Counted from the stretch's first letter, positions 54,632-63,924 are shown. The stretch: 64,000 nucleotides of DNA from Rikenellaceae bacterium (GCA_015060005.1 SUZI01000001.1:1-64000), one strand, 5' to 3'. Numbers and translations: made by a program. Notes: generated by a model not told the origin, from the letters alone.

Positions 54632-55372
54632 ATGGAGAAAGAGAAAAACATAGTATTCGGCATACGTCCCGTAGCCGAGGCTATACAGTCGGGTAAGCAG
54701 ATAGAGAAACTTTACATCCGCAAGGGAGCCGAGGGACAGCTGATGACCGAGCTCCGCGACCTGGCATTCCGCCACCGTCTGCGTATTCAGGAGGTGCCTG
54801 TCGAGAAACTCAACCGCCTCACAAAGCTCAACCACCAGGGCGTAGTGGCACAAATATCGCCTATCGAGTATGTCGAGCTGAGCGATATCCTGGAACGCGT
54901 TCCCGAGGACGAGACGCCTCTCATAGTGCTCTTCGATGGCGTTACCGATGTACGTAACTTTGGTGGCATAGCCCGCTCGGCAGAGTGTGCCGGAGCTCAC
55001 GGACTCATCACACCACTGAAGAACTCTGCTCCGGTCAACTCCGACGCTATGCGTTCATCGGCAGGAGCTCTCAACCGCATCCCCGTATGCCGCGTGGGCT
55101 CTATACGCAACACGCTGAAGGCTCTGCAAACCGAGGGCTTCCAGATTGTGGCAGCAACAGAGAAGAGCCGCAAACTCATCTATGATGCCGACTTCCGCAA
55201 GCCTACGGTCATCGTTATGGGTGCTGAGGATACAGGCATTTCTAAAGAGGTGCTGAAGCTCTGCGACGAGCAGTTGGCTATACCTCTCATCGGAGCTATC
55301 GAGTCGCTCAACGTGGCAGCCGCCGCTGCGGTGATGCTCTTCGAGGTGGTGCGTCAGCGTATAGGCGACTAA
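54632..55372 (+). CDS. rlmB: 23S rRNA 2'-O-ribose methyltransferase (RlmB/TrmH family)
   Basis: A 246-residue SpoU-type methyltransferase with an N-terminal substrate-binding domain (FGIRPVAEAIQSGKQIEKLY). The knotted catalytic domain has motif 1 NFGGIARSAECAG, motif 2 MGAEDTGIS and motif 3 SLNVAAAAAVMLFE. It most resembles RlmB, which methylates G2251 of 23S rRNA. A tRNA target cannot be fully excluded. 10 nt after the ABC-F gene. Confidence 0.88.
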   Translation: MEKEKNIVFGIRPVAEAIQSGKQIEKLYIRKGAEGQLMTELRDLAFRHRLRIQEVPVEKLNRLTKLNHQGVVAQISPIEYVELSDILERVPEDETPLIVLFDGVTDVRNFGGIARSAECAGAHGLITPLKNSAPVNSDAMRSSAGALNRIPVCRVGSIRNTLKALQTEGFQIVAATEKSRKLIYDADFRKPTVIVMGAEDTGISKEVLKLCDEQLAIPLIGAIESLNVAAAAAVMLFEVVRQRIGD

Positions 55373-55376
55373 GGAG

Positions 55377-55940
55377 ATGAAAAGCACGATAGTCCACCCC
55401 GAGGTGGGGGAGGTAACACTCTCTGCCACACGCCGCTCGCGTCGCATATCTCTCACAGTGCGACCATCGGGCGAGGTGCGACTATCCTACCCTATCGCCA
55501 TCCCTACAAAGAAGGCTTTAGAGTTTCTCGAGCAAAAGAGGGAGTGGGTCATCCGCAGCAAAGCACGATACGCTACCCAGCGAGCCGACACACCACCTAT
55601 CTCGGCAGAGCGACGCGAGGAGCTGCGTGCTGAGGCTAAGGCATACCTCCCTGCACGCGTGGCAGAGATAGCAAATGCCTGCGGGTTGAGCTATGGTAGG
55701 GTTACGATACGTGCAACACGCTCCAAGTGGGGCTCTTGCACGTGGCAAAACAACATATCGCTGAGCCTCTACTTGATGCTGTTGCCACGCCACCTGATAG
55801 ACTATGTCATCATCCACGAGCTGTGCCACACCCGCCACCACAACCACTCAGAGGCGTTCCACGCTATGGTCAACTCGATGGTCGGCGGCAGAGAACGGGA
55901 GCTGAGAGACGAGCTGCGACGCTATACAATCAATATTTAA
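55377..55940 (+). CDS. YgjP-like metal-dependent hydrolase (DUF45)
   Basis: A 187-residue protein with the zincin-like motif HELCHTRHHNHS and the preceding SKWGSCTWQNNISLSLYLM segment typical of the YgjP/WLM group. Probable metallopeptidase; the substrate is unknown. It begins 4 nt after the rlmB stop codon. Confidence 0.9.
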   Translation: MKSTIVHPEVGEVTLSATRRSRRISLTVRPSGEVRLSYPIAIPTKKALEFLEQKREWVIRSKARYATQRADTPPISAERREELRAEAKAYLPARVAEIANACGLSYGRVTIRATRSKWGSCTWQNNISLSLYLMLLPRHLIDYVIIHELCHTRHHNHSEAFHAMVNSMVGGRERELRDELRRYTINI

Positions 55941-56003
55941 GGCAGGCTCTGAACGAGTCCAAAGATATAATTACGCCACGAAGGCAACTTTTTTCTTAAA
56001 AAA

Positions 56004-56035
56004 TTTGCATTATTAAAAAAAGGTCCATATATTTG
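56004..56035 (+). promoter_or_regulatory. tRNA-Phe promoter
   Basis: TTTG (56004-56007), 20 nt and TATATTTG (56028-56035), 25 nt before the tRNA. Confidence 0.8.
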
Positions 56036-56060
56036 CACTCGCTTTCGAGCAATATATGAT

Positions 56061-56133
56061 GGTGCCATAGCTCAGATGGTAGAGCAAAGGACTGAAAATC
56101 CTTGTGTCCCCGGTTCGATTCCTGGTGGCACCA
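56061..56133 (+). tRNA. tRNA-Phe (GAA)
   Basis: Acceptor GGTGCCA/TGGCACC, anticodon arm AGGAC-TGAAAAT-CCTTG giving anticodon GAA, and T arm CCGG-TTCGATT-CCTGG. The discriminator base is A; full CCA is not encoded. Confidence 0.95.
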
Positions 56134-56159
56134 CTTGAACCAAAGGTTAAAAACAACAA

Positions 56160-56193
56160 AACGCTGCAAATCAATGATTTGCGGCGTTTTTCT
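56160..56193 (+). terminator. tRNA-Phe terminator
   Basis: ACGCTGCAAATC-AAT-GATTTGCGGCGT (one G-T) followed by TTTTTCTTTTT. Confidence 0.85.
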
Positions 56194-56247
56194 TTTTGTT
56201 ATATATGCCCATTTAGGGTGTTTTTGACCATTAAGCCATAACAAAAA

Positions 56248-56269
56248 AAAGAGATCTTGCGACCTCTTT
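56248..56269 (-). terminator. Terminator of the PepC-type peptidase operon
   Basis: AAAGAGATC-TTGC-GACCTCTTT (one mismatch); on the minus strand eight Ts follow. Confidence 0.75.
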
Positions 56270-56292
56270 CTTTTGTTATATAAACTTTTTCA

Positions 56293-57678
56293 CTACTCCT
56301 CGGGTGCGAACATAGGGTCCCACGATGGCAACAGGATAGGCTCCTGCTCCAACATCTTGAGAATATCCTCGGGGACATATTTCTTCTCAACCACCACGCG
56401 GAACATATACTCCTCAAACCACTCGTCGGTCATAATCAGGTTACCTTGCCAGCCCGATGCTGCACCCCAACTATTCTCAACCATCCACTTGCGAGGTACA
56501 CCCGCCTCATCCAAATCGACAGCGATAAGTGTCATAGCGTGTGAAGAGCCACTTGCATACGTCTGAATACGCTCTCGCTTATCCATACCGAACTCTGTGC
56601 CAAACAACGATGCGTAATCGAAATTAGCCACATCGAGCGTACCCTTCTTTCTGTCGAGGAACTTACCCACGTCGCAAGAGAAATACATAGCCGTATTATC
56701 CTTGATAGAGGCTATCGCCAACTCCTTCACTCGCTCAATAGGCAGATTTACATACAACCAATTCTCGCCATCATAGACGTGGCGGTCATACTCAATCTCG
56801 TATACCTTGCCATACTCGCGTGATGGGTCGTTCATCACCATAATATAGTTATGCTCCAAATCCTCGCCTATATACTCCTCATAGAAGCTCTTTGGAGTAT
56901 AGCTCTTTTTGCTCACTAAATTACCCTGCTTGTCGTAGCGTGCCCACTCAAACTCCGTAGGTGGAACGCCCAGACACTCCACCAGGATACGATATACCTC
57001 CGAGAGCATCTCCTCCTTACGCTTCATAGCCTTCGTCTCCTTCAGACCACGCAACTCGAGTGCCCACTCACGCAACTTGAGCTTGAGTATCATACCCATC
57101 TGCGTGGTGCTGTTGCTCTGGTAGGTCTCAGGCATAGCCTCCTTTGGCACTACGCCATACTTCATTATAAGGTTCGACACGCCCGTAAACTGTCCACCGT
57201 CGCCAATAGGGTTTTTCAGCAGCCAATCCACCTTTCTATCATCGAGAGGCAGCTCACGCGTGTCGATTATCGCCTGCAGGAAGAGGTTTGACTTCTCCAA
57301 CAAATCGTAGAACGAGTTGTAGTTCTGCGAAAACTCCATCGCTGGCAAGTCATACTTCTCTATCATCTTGGCACGCAACACGTTCAATCCCGTGAAGAGC
57401 CAGCATCTGCCCGACGACTTCTGGTCGGTTATACCCTTTGTCTTCACGCGGTGCGAGAAGTGGGTGTCGCACATCGCTAAATTATCGGCATTTATAGCCA
57501 GCGTCGCTATCGAGTTCGACGCCAACGCATTCTTCACTGCTCGCTGCTCAGCCGAGCCCGTATAGCTCTGGCTTATACGCTCCAACATCTCGGCACTTAT
57601 GCCGCCATCGTTATGCTGTGCATTAGCGGCAAACGCTCCCGCTAAAAGCACTGCTGCACAAATAATCAATCTCTTCAT
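56293..57678 (-). CDS. Secreted C1B peptidase (bleomycin hydrolase/PepC-like)
   Basis: A 461-residue papain-fold peptidase with the family's Gln-Cys (ITDQKSSGRCWLF), His (SSHAMTLIAV) and Asn (MVENSWG) catalytic motifs. Unlike cytoplasmic PepC, it carries a Sec signal peptide (cut near ANAQH), so it works in the periplasm or outside, probably as an aminopeptidase trimming peptides. It starts 16 nt after the DUF5715 gene. Confidence 0.92.
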   Translation of the reverse strand: MKRLIICAAVLLAGAFAANAQHNDGGISAEMLERISQSYTGSAEQRAVKNALASNSIATLAINADNLAMCDTHFSHRVKTKGITDQKSSGRCWLFTGLNVLRAKMIEKYDLPAMEFSQNYNSFYDLLEKSNLFLQAIIDTRELPLDDRKVDWLLKNPIGDGGQFTGVSNLIMKYGVVPKEAMPETYQSNSTTQMGMILKLKLREWALELRGLKETKAMKRKEEMLSEVYRILVECLGVPPTEFEWARYDKQGNLVSKKSYTPKSFYEEYIGEDLEHNYIMVMNDPSREYGKVYEIEYDRHVYDGENWLYVNLPIERVKELAIASIKDNTAMYFSCDVGKFLDRKKGTLDVANFDYASLFGTEFGMDKRERIQTYASGSSHAMTLIAVDLDEAGVPRKWMVENSWGAASGWQGNLIMTDEWFEEYMFRVVVEKKYVPEDILKMLEQEPILLPSWDPMFAPEE

Positions 57679-57694
57679 ATACTCTTGTTTTAGT

Positions 57695-58366
57695 TTATTT
57701 CATTCGTGTTGTTATATGGAAACATCGCTGCTTCTTCTCATATTTCACATAACATTTTTTCGCCAGCTGCAACTCTCTCAGCACCTCCATCAGCACTCGC
57801 TTAAGCTCGCTCCGTGAGGCTTTACGGTATATGCTATCACCTTTCGAAGCATCGAAACGCGAATATGTGATATCGAATGTCGTAGCGTAGCAGTGTGCAG
57901 AGTTTTTTGACGCATTGACATTCACTTGCCCGAGCTTTAGGACATCCTCACGTGTTCGCAATACCGATGTAACAATCAGACGATAGGGAGCTATATGCTG
58001 CTCCTGCAGACGCTCCGCAAAGCCCTCCGCAATCATATCGAGCAGGCGGCTGCCGCCGGGTGTCAGATAGGGCACCGAGTGGGTGAGGGGGTCTACCTTA
58101 TAATATTGATTATCTTCAATCTTCACAAGCTGAGATGCCGCCGCCCGAACATCTGCTCGGGTCTCGGGCGGAACGATGCCAACCGCCTTGGCAGTCTCGA
58201 CCTGCACAGGATTCTTATCATTAAAGAGCTTTTGGCATAACTTATGGCTCGCATCAGAGTCCCGTAACGACACGTCATACACCGTCCAGATGATACCACC
58301 TATAACGAGCAACGCCGCTACTATGCCCGCCGCTATGATAAGTATGTTTTTGTATCGTTGACCCAT
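57695..58366 (-). CDS. DUF5715 (VanY/M15-like) membrane-anchored protein
   Basis: A 223-residue protein with one N-terminal helix (about 8-28). The C-terminal domain has a metallopeptidase-like pattern reminiscent of M15 DD-/LD-carboxypeptidases: TSVLRTREDV, NSAHCYATTFDITY and a final CFHITTR with a third His. It probably acts on peptidoglycan stem peptides in the periplasm. Co-transcribed with the secreted C1 peptidase, so the pair may share a role in peptide turnover. Confidence 0.75.
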   Translation of the reverse strand: MGQRYKNILIIAAGIVAALLVIGGIIWTVYDVSLRDSDASHKLCQKLFNDKNPVQVETAKAVGIVPPETRADVRAAASQLVKIEDNQYYKVDPLTHSVPYLTPGGSRLLDMIAEGFAERLQEQHIAPYRLIVTSVLRTREDVLKLGQVNVNASKNSAHCYATTFDITYSRFDASKGDSIYRKASRSELKRVLMEVLRELQLAKKCYVKYEKKQRCFHITTRMK

Positions 58367-58465
58367 TTTTAGCCTGCTTTCCAGCGTTAATCTCTGCGAA
58401 GATAGTGATTTTTCAGCAAATAGTTATCGCAGAGTAACATTTTGTTAATAAAATAACGCAAGAGG

Positions 58466-58497
58466 ATTGGCGTTGCAAAAAAATATCATTATATTTG
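58466..58497 (+). promoter_or_regulatory. Promoter of the NifU-like/GGGtGRT operon
   Basis: ATTG (58466-58469, near-match), 20 nt and TATATTTG (58490-58497), leaving a leader of about 80 nt. Confidence 0.55.
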
Positions 58498-58584
58498 CGT
58501 TGGAATTTTGCGTAACTACGCCTTTTTCCGTTAACAAAAGCAGACAGCAATTGTTACAATAACAAATAAACACTTTTCAAAATT

Positions 58585-59277
58585 ATGATTTATTCACACG
58601 AGGTGCAGCAGATGTGCTGCGTTAAAAAGGGTGCTAACCACGCATCAGCTCCTATTCCACAGGAGGGCAAGTGGGTTGTAGCAAAGGAGATTAAGGATAT
58701 CTCTGGTCTTACACACGGTATTGGATGGTGTGCTCCACAGCAGGGTGCTTGTAAGCTTACACTCAACGTTAAGGAGGGTATCATTCAGGAGGCTTTGGTT
58801 GAGACTATCGGTTGCTCTGGTATGACTCACTCAGCAGCTATGGCATCAGAGATTCTCCCAGGTAAGACTATCTTGGAGGCTTTGAATACCGACTTGGTTT
58901 GCGACGCTATCAACACCGCTATGCGTGAGCTCTTCAAGCAGATTGTATACGGTCGTACACAGTCAGCATTCTCTGAGGGCGGTCTTACTATCGGTGCCTC
59001 TTTGGAGGATTTGGGTAAGGGTCTTCGCTCACAGGTAGGTACTATGTTCGGTACTTTGGCTAAGGGTACTCGTTACTTGGAGATGGCTGAGGGTTACTGT
59101 ACTCGTATGGCACTCGACGCTAACGACGAGGTTATCGGCTACGAGTTCGTTCACCTTGGCAAGATGATGGAGTTCATCAAGAAGGGCATCGAGCCAGCTG
59201 AGGCTTTGGAGAAGTCAAAGGGCTCTTATGGTCGCTTCAAGGATGCAGTTAAGTACATCGACCCACGTCAGGAGTAA
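58585..59277 (+). CDS. NifU/IscU-like iron-sulfur scaffold-type protein
   Basis: A 230-residue protein with an IscU-like core. ETIGCSGMTHSAAMASE corresponds to the scaffold Cys loop; further Cys occur in HGIGWCAPQQGACK, at the N-terminus (MCC) and in LVCDAIN. It probably binds an iron-sulfur cluster or metal, but not every IscU ligand position is obvious. T-ending codons dominate, suggesting strong expression. It is 36 nt before the GGGtGRT gene, a conserved pair in anaerobic gut bacteria (recalled, not checked). Confidence 0.8.
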   Translation: MIYSHEVQQMCCVKKGANHASAPIPQEGKWVVAKEIKDISGLTHGIGWCAPQQGACKLTLNVKEGIIQEALVETIGCSGMTHSAAMASEILPGKTILEALNTDLVCDAINTAMRELFKQIVYGRTQSAFSEGGLTIGASLEDLGKGLRSQVGTMFGTLAKGTRYLEMAEGYCTRMALDANDEVIGYEFVHLGKMMEFIKKGIEPAEALEKSKGSYGRFKDAVKYIDPRQE

Positions 59278-59313
59278 TCCACATTGTTTAATCGAAAAAA
59301 CAGAGAAAAATAT

Positions 59314-60318
59314 ATGGCAAATTTATTTGAGAGCTACGAGCGCCGAATCGACCACATCAACGAGGTGCTCGCACAGTACGGAATCAAGAGCATCGAGGAG
59401 GCAAAGGCTATCTGTGATGCTAAGGGTATCGACCCATACAAGATGTGTGAGGAGACACAGCCTATCTGCTTCGAGAATGCAAAGTGGGCTTATGTAGTGG
59501 GTGCTGCTATCGCTATTAAGAAGGGTTGCACTTCAGCTGCTGACGCTGCCGAGGCTATCGGCGAGGGTTTGCAGGCATTCTGCATCGCAGGTTCAGTTGC
59601 TGACGACCGTAAGGTAGGTATTGGCCACGGTAACCTCGCTGCACGTCTGTTGCGTGAGGAGACTCAGTGCTTCGCATTCCTGGCAGGTCACGAGTCATTC
59701 GCTGCTGCTGAGGGTGCTATTAAGATTGCCGAGATGGCTAACCGTGTTCGTAAGAACCCATTGCGTGTTATCTTGAACGGTTTGGGTAAGGATGCTGCGA
59801 AGATTATCTCTCGTATCAATGGTTTTACCTATGTTGAGACTAAGTTCGACTACTATACAGGCGAGGTAGCAGAGGTTGCACAGACTCCATATTCTGACGG
59901 TTTGCGTGCAAAGGTACGTTGCTACGGTGCTGACGATGTTCGCGAGGGCGTTGCTATTATGTGGAAGGAGGACGTTGATGTATCTATCACAGGTAACTCA
60001 ACCAACCCAACACGTTTCCAGCACCCTGTTGCAGGTACTTACAAGAAGGAGCGTGTATTGGCAGGCAAGAAGTACTTCTCAGTAGCATCTGGTGGTGGTA
60101 CAGGTCGCACATTGCACCCAGATAATATGGCTGCAGGTCCCGCATCATACGGCATGACCGACACACTCGGTCGTATGCACTCTGACGCTCAGTTTGCTGG
60201 TTCTTCATCAGTTCCTGCACACGTTGAGATGATGGGCTTCCTCGGTATGGGTAACAACCCTATGGTAGGTGCTACAGTGGCTGTTGCAGTGGCTGTTCAG
60301 CAGGCAATGACTGAGTAA
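59314..60318 (+). CDS. GGGtGRT family protein
   Basis: The start at MANLFESYE is chosen over the track's upstream TTG. The 334-residue soluble protein has the name-giving motif ASGGGTGRTLHPDN near residue 260. It also has a Cys-containing first half (CDAKGIDPYKMC, TQPICFENAKW) and Gly/Ala-rich helices. The family has no assigned biochemical role I know of. Its partner is a NifU-like protein, so a role around Fe-S chemistry is a reasonable inference. Strong codon bias suggests an abundant protein. Confidence 0.85.
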   Translation: MANLFESYERRIDHINEVLAQYGIKSIEEAKAICDAKGIDPYKMCEETQPICFENAKWAYVVGAAIAIKKGCTSAADAAEAIGEGLQAFCIAGSVADDRKVGIGHGNLAARLLREETQCFAFLAGHESFAAAEGAIKIAEMANRVRKNPLRVILNGLGKDAAKIISRINGFTYVETKFDYYTGEVAEVAQTPYSDGLRAKVRCYGADDVREGVAIMWKEDVDVSITGNSTNPTRFQHPVAGTYKKERVLAGKKYFSVASGGGTGRTLHPDNMAAGPASYGMTDTLGRMHSDAQFAGSSSVPAHVEMMGFLGMGNNPMVGATVAVAVAVQQAMTE

Positions 60319-60342
60319 ACAAAACTCAATATAAATAGTAAG

Positions 60343-60374
60343 AGGCTGTCGCAACATTTGTGACAGCCTTTTTT
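60343..60374 (+). terminator. Terminator of the GGGtGRT operon
   Basis: AGGCTGTC and GACAGCCT pair over 8 bp with a 12-nt loop and are followed by six Ts. The stem resembles the ruvB terminator. Confidence 0.85.
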
Positions 60375-60444
60375 ACCATCTATTCACAACTTTATTTTTA
60401 GTTATTCTCTAACCAAGAGTAATATTTCTCATTGCGACTTAAAC

Positions 60445-60516
60445 AACCCTAAATTCCCTAATCTCCCTAAATTACCTATCCAAAACCTGCCTCGCCAGCC
60501 CTTTAGTATCCCTTAG
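60445..60516. repeat. Reverse-oriented TTAGGGA / CTAAGGGATA repeats
   Basis: On the minus strand CTAAGGGATACTAAAGG and three TTAGGGA-type units recall the decamer arrays at 18.7 and 21.9 kb. The spacer has no gene. Confidence 0.6.
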
Positions 60517-60527
60517 CAAAAGAAAAA

Positions 60528-60555
60528 ACGCGGGCAACCATTCGATAACCCGCGT
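60528..60555 (-). terminator. Terminator of the LRR lipoprotein gene
   Basis: ACGCGGG and CCCGCGT arms, extended inside by TTA/TTG pairing; on the minus strand TTTTTTCTTTT follows. Confidence 0.8.
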
Positions 60556-60561
60556 CTTGCA

Positions 60562-63500
60562 TTAAAGTTCGTTTGTAAACTCTTCAACGAGAAATGGGAA
60601 ATATAACGTTTGAATACGAAAATCATAGTCTTTCTCATCCTCATCCTCATCTTTCGGAGGGATAACAATTATCAGTGCAAATCCCGACATCATATATCCT
60701 GACCTCAACCAGAAACTAAAATATTCCGGTTTATCATGCACCTTTATTTGGAAATCGGGATGAAGTCGCTCAGCACTTACTGCATCTGCACCGATTGGGA
60801 AACAGTGCTCTTCCAATGTAGGTGGCTCATCTGTTTCCAAACTTACACGTTTCAAGCTTGTGCATCCGCTGAATGAATATGCAGGAATAAGTTCTCTATC
60901 TCGTCCCATTATTAGCACGTCTTTCAAACCACGCATAAATGCAAATGCCCTCTCACCCCAAGTTACCGATGCTCCAAGTGATAGCGATTCGATTTTATCA
61001 CAACCTTGGAAAACATACCAGTCTGTTATATTTATTTTGTCCAACTCTACACTTTCGAGGCTTGTGCAGCTGGCAAATGCGTGTGCACCTATTGTCTGAA
61101 TATTATCAAGTGTCAGCGTTAATAGTCCCGTGCAACTATTGAAAGCATAATCGCCTATCGTCTCAATATTGCTTAGCGTCAGGTTTTGCAATCCGCTACA
61201 ACGCTCAAAACATCCATTTCCGATAGTCTTAACATCTGTGAGTGAGATGTCGCTCAACATTTTACAATCTTCATAGCCTTTCAGCGTACCTATTGATTTG
61301 AATGTCGCTTTTTCGAGTTTTGGGCTACTGCCCGATATACTCGAATTAACAATATCAATATTGCTAATCGTTACCTCTCTAATATTATTACATTCTTTAA
61401 ATAGGATACCCCCATCGTAACTTTCGATATTAGCCAGCGTTACTTTCTCCAAACCACTACAAGTATAAAACACCTCGAAGCCAAGATAGCCAACGCCATC
61501 AATCACCACCTCTTTCAAGGCTTGACAGTTATCAAAAGCCTTCTCTTTGATTGTTGAGATATTCTGCAATGTAAGTTTTTGGAAGTTGCACTCATTAAAG
61601 GCCTTCTCTCCGATTGTGCTTACATTAGCCAATGTTAGCTCTCCACCGAGGCTTGTACATTCGCGGAACGCCTCATAGGCAATAAGCTCCACACTTCCCT
61701 CGAAGCTAATGCTTGTCAGCTGCCTATTCTCCAAGAATGCTTGTGTCGCTATTTTCTTCACATTGCTACCGAATGTTACTTTAGTAAACTTCGCCCCTGC
61801 GAATACACCGGGATCCTTATCCCCTGTTATGTTTCCCGATTCGTCATACTCACCCGTATAACCACTTTTGCTTACAGTTGCTACTACATCTCTATCGATA
61901 TACAGCTCTCCGCCGCAATCCCGAGCTATTTGGGCCCATAAAGTCTCTACCGTATTAGGGATGTTCAGCCTCTGCAGTGCTTGGCAACCGTCAAAAACAT
62001 AAGACTGTATCTCCCTTAATCCGCTTGGCAGTTCGATTTTTCGCAGGCTTGAGCACCCACAGAATGTGGCAAAATTTAACACATCGAGTGAGCCTTGGAA
62101 GTAAACTTCCTGCAGGGCAGTGTTTGCACAAAAAGCCTTTCTTCCCACTTGTGTAACGCTCTTTCCGATGGTTACTTTTGTGAATTTTGACCCCTCAAAC
62201 ACTCCTCCTCCTTCCAGGATGTTGTATTCCCAATTATAAGTTCCATAACCAAAATCATTTAAATTTGGGTACTGAGGAACGCAAACAATATTGCTGTTTA
62301 CCACCAATTCTCCTGTACAATTTTGAGCTATCCAGCAGTTGAATGTTTCAATAGAGTCAGGGATGGTCAGCTTTTGCATACCTGTACAATCGTTGAAGAC
62401 ATACCACTCTATCGCCTTTACGGTGTTTGGTATATCCATTGTTCTAAGGCTTGTGCATCCGTTGAAAAGTCCGCTTCGAAGTACGGTTACTCCTGCGGGT
62501 ATGTTCAGCGATGTGAGCGAAGAGCATTGGTAGAAACAACTGTGTCCAATCTCTGTGACACTGTCGGGGATTGTTATCTCGGTCAGACTGCGACACATCC
62601 AAAATACCATCGGCTCGATTGTCCTTAGATTTTTTGGTAATTTAATCTTGGTCAATCTATCCAAGTTTGCAATTTTGTATGTGTAACTATCTTCATCGCC
62701 GCGAATCATATGTTCGGGGATGTTTGTAACCCCTCCATCAAATGTGATTACACCTGTACCGTTTGCAAATTCGTGCCTTATTATGTTAACCCCAAAGTTA
62801 TCTTCCAATATGAGTGCTTGGTTATCATTTGTCTGATACCATATCTCGTTTGCTCCACATACTATTGGATCCCAATCGGGTAGCGGATTAATCGGCACCA
62901 CCGGCAGAAGTGGGTTGTCATCGCCCGGACCCGGATTTGGGTTATCCGGGTCATCTGGATTATCTGGGTCATCAGGGTTATCTGGGTCATCAGGATTGTC
63001 CGGATTATCTGGGTCGTCAGGATTATCCGGATTATCTGGGTCATCAGGATTATCTGGGTCGTCAGGATTGTCCGGATTATCTGGATCATCAGGGTTGTCC
63101 GGATTATCTGGGTCATCCGGGTTGTCCGGATTATCCGGATTATCAGGGTCATCAGGGTCATCAGGATTATCAGGATTATCCGGGTCATCAGGATTATCCG
63201 GATTGTCTGGGTCGTCAGGGTCGTTGCCGCTACCGCCGCCACCCAACTCTTCAAAGTCGTGTGTCAGACAAATATTCGCAGAGCCGTTGTGTCCCTGACT
63301 ATCAGCTACATAACACTCCACCCAGCCGCAATTTCTTCCATCAAAAATTATATAAGCACCCTTATCTTCATCCATATACGCATAGTACATGTATTGTCCT
63401 GACGGGAATGACTCAGATGGAGCCTTTAGCTGATCTTTGAGAGGTACGGCACCTCTCGGATTATTGATAAATGCCTCAGGGTCCTGGGTAAATTCAGCCC

Positions 63501-63924
63501 ACTCCTCAACGGTCGGTAATTTCCAACCCTCGCCTTGCGACTGAGGAATTGCCTTGGCGTGCTCATAAGATGTAGCATAACCCAGGTGGTCGGTCATAAT
63601 CTTTCCAGCATAACCATCCTGCTCGACATAGTATACCGTACCCTGGTTTGTACCGTCGTTATATGAATCTCCAACTTTATAAGGTGCCGATGTTATTTCA
63701 TCATTCGGGTCGTCAGGGTTGTCCGGATTATCAGGGTCATCCGGATTATCCGGATTATCTGGGTCATTTGGACCATCCGGATTGTCCGGGTCGTCTGGAT
63801 TATTTGGGTTGTTAGGCTGCTCATTTGGATGTTTTTCTGTTTCAGAATCAGTTACATCCTTACCGCAGTATGACAGCGTCATCAGCATACCAATGAGAAT
63901 AATTGTAAAAATTCTCTTTGTCAT
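60562..63924 (-). CDS. BspA-like leucine-rich repeat lipoprotein with Pro-Asp-Asn repeat linkers
   Basis: A 1120-residue lipoprotein (lipobox LSYC, Cys20). Domain order: linker 1 (about 35-75) of DPDNPD repeats; a compact domain (76-229) with WKLPTVEEW, like DUF1566-type Bacteroidales modules; linker 2 (about 234-331) of the same repeats; then LRR_5/BspA-type repeats (about 360-1085; TEIGHSCFYQCSSLTSLNI). The acidic proline linkers hold domains away from the membrane. BspA-type proteins are surface adhesins. The DNA repeats under the linkers make their length likely to vary. Confidence 0.9.
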   Translation of the reverse strand: MTKRIFTIILIGMLMTLSYCGKDVTDSETEKHPNEQPNNPNNPDDPDNPDGPNDPDNPDNPDDPDNPDNPDDPNDEITSAPYKVGDSYNDGTNQGTVYYVEQDGYAGKIMTDHLGYATSYEHAKAIPQSQGEGWKLPTVEEWAEFTQDPEAFINNPRGAVPLKDQLKAPSESFPSGQYMYYAYMDEDKGAYIIFDGRNCGWVECYVADSQGHNGSANICLTHDFEELGGGGSGNDPDDPDNPDNPDDPDNPDNPDDPDDPDNPDNPDNPDDPDNPDNPDDPDNPDNPDDPDNPDDPDNPDNPDDPDNPDNPDDPDNPDDPDNPDDPDNPNPGPGDDNPLLPVVPINPLPDWDPIVCGANEIWYQTNDNQALILEDNFGVNIIRHEFANGTGVITFDGGVTNIPEHMIRGDEDSYTYKIANLDRLTKIKLPKNLRTIEPMVFWMCRSLTEITIPDSVTEIGHSCFYQCSSLTSLNIPAGVTVLRSGLFNGCTSLRTMDIPNTVKAIEWYVFNDCTGMQKLTIPDSIETFNCWIAQNCTGELVVNSNIVCVPQYPNLNDFGYGTYNWEYNILEGGGVFEGSKFTKVTIGKSVTQVGRKAFCANTALQEVYFQGSLDVLNFATFCGCSSLRKIELPSGLREIQSYVFDGCQALQRLNIPNTVETLWAQIARDCGGELYIDRDVVATVSKSGYTGEYDESGNITGDKDPGVFAGAKFTKVTFGSNVKKIATQAFLENRQLTSISFEGSVELIAYEAFRECTSLGGELTLANVSTIGEKAFNECNFQKLTLQNISTIKEKAFDNCQALKEVVIDGVGYLGFEVFYTCSGLEKVTLANIESYDGGILFKECNNIREVTISNIDIVNSSISGSSPKLEKATFKSIGTLKGYEDCKMLSDISLTDVKTIGNGCFERCSGLQNLTLSNIETIGDYAFNSCTGLLTLTLDNIQTIGAHAFASCTSLESVELDKINITDWYVFQGCDKIESLSLGASVTWGERAFAFMRGLKDVLIMGRDRELIPAYSFSGCTSLKRVSLETDEPPTLEEHCFPIGADAVSAERLHPDFQIKVHDKPEYFSFWLRSGYMMSGFALIIVIPPKDEDEDEKDYDFRIQTLYFPFLVEEFTNEL
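62932..63222. repeat. Tandem 9/18-bp DNA repeats encoding linker 2
   Basis: Degenerate units of GGATTATCC/GGGTCATCT type repeated about 30 times, in frame with DPDNPD. Two overlapping plus-strand ORFs here are only shadows of this repeat. Confidence 0.85.
63706..63822. repeat. Tandem 9-bp DNA repeats encoding linker 1
   Basis: The same unit family as linker 2, about 12 copies, with more variants (GGACCATCC, GGGTTGTTA). High identity between the two tracts could allow recombination that deletes the domain between them. Confidence 0.8.

Noticed and set aside
56061-56133. tRNA-Phe as an integration site
   Set aside because: Same reasons: normal promoter and terminator and no element beside it.
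62932-63222. CRISPR-like repeat array
   Set aside because: Units are 9/18 bp without unique spacers and lie in frame inside a coding sequence.
62910-63440. Plus-strand ORFs of 127 and 176 aa with SGLSGSSGLS-like repeats
   Set aside because: They are shadows of the DPDNPD-coding repeats of the minus-strand LRR lipoprotein; a 9-bp repeat leaves other frames open.
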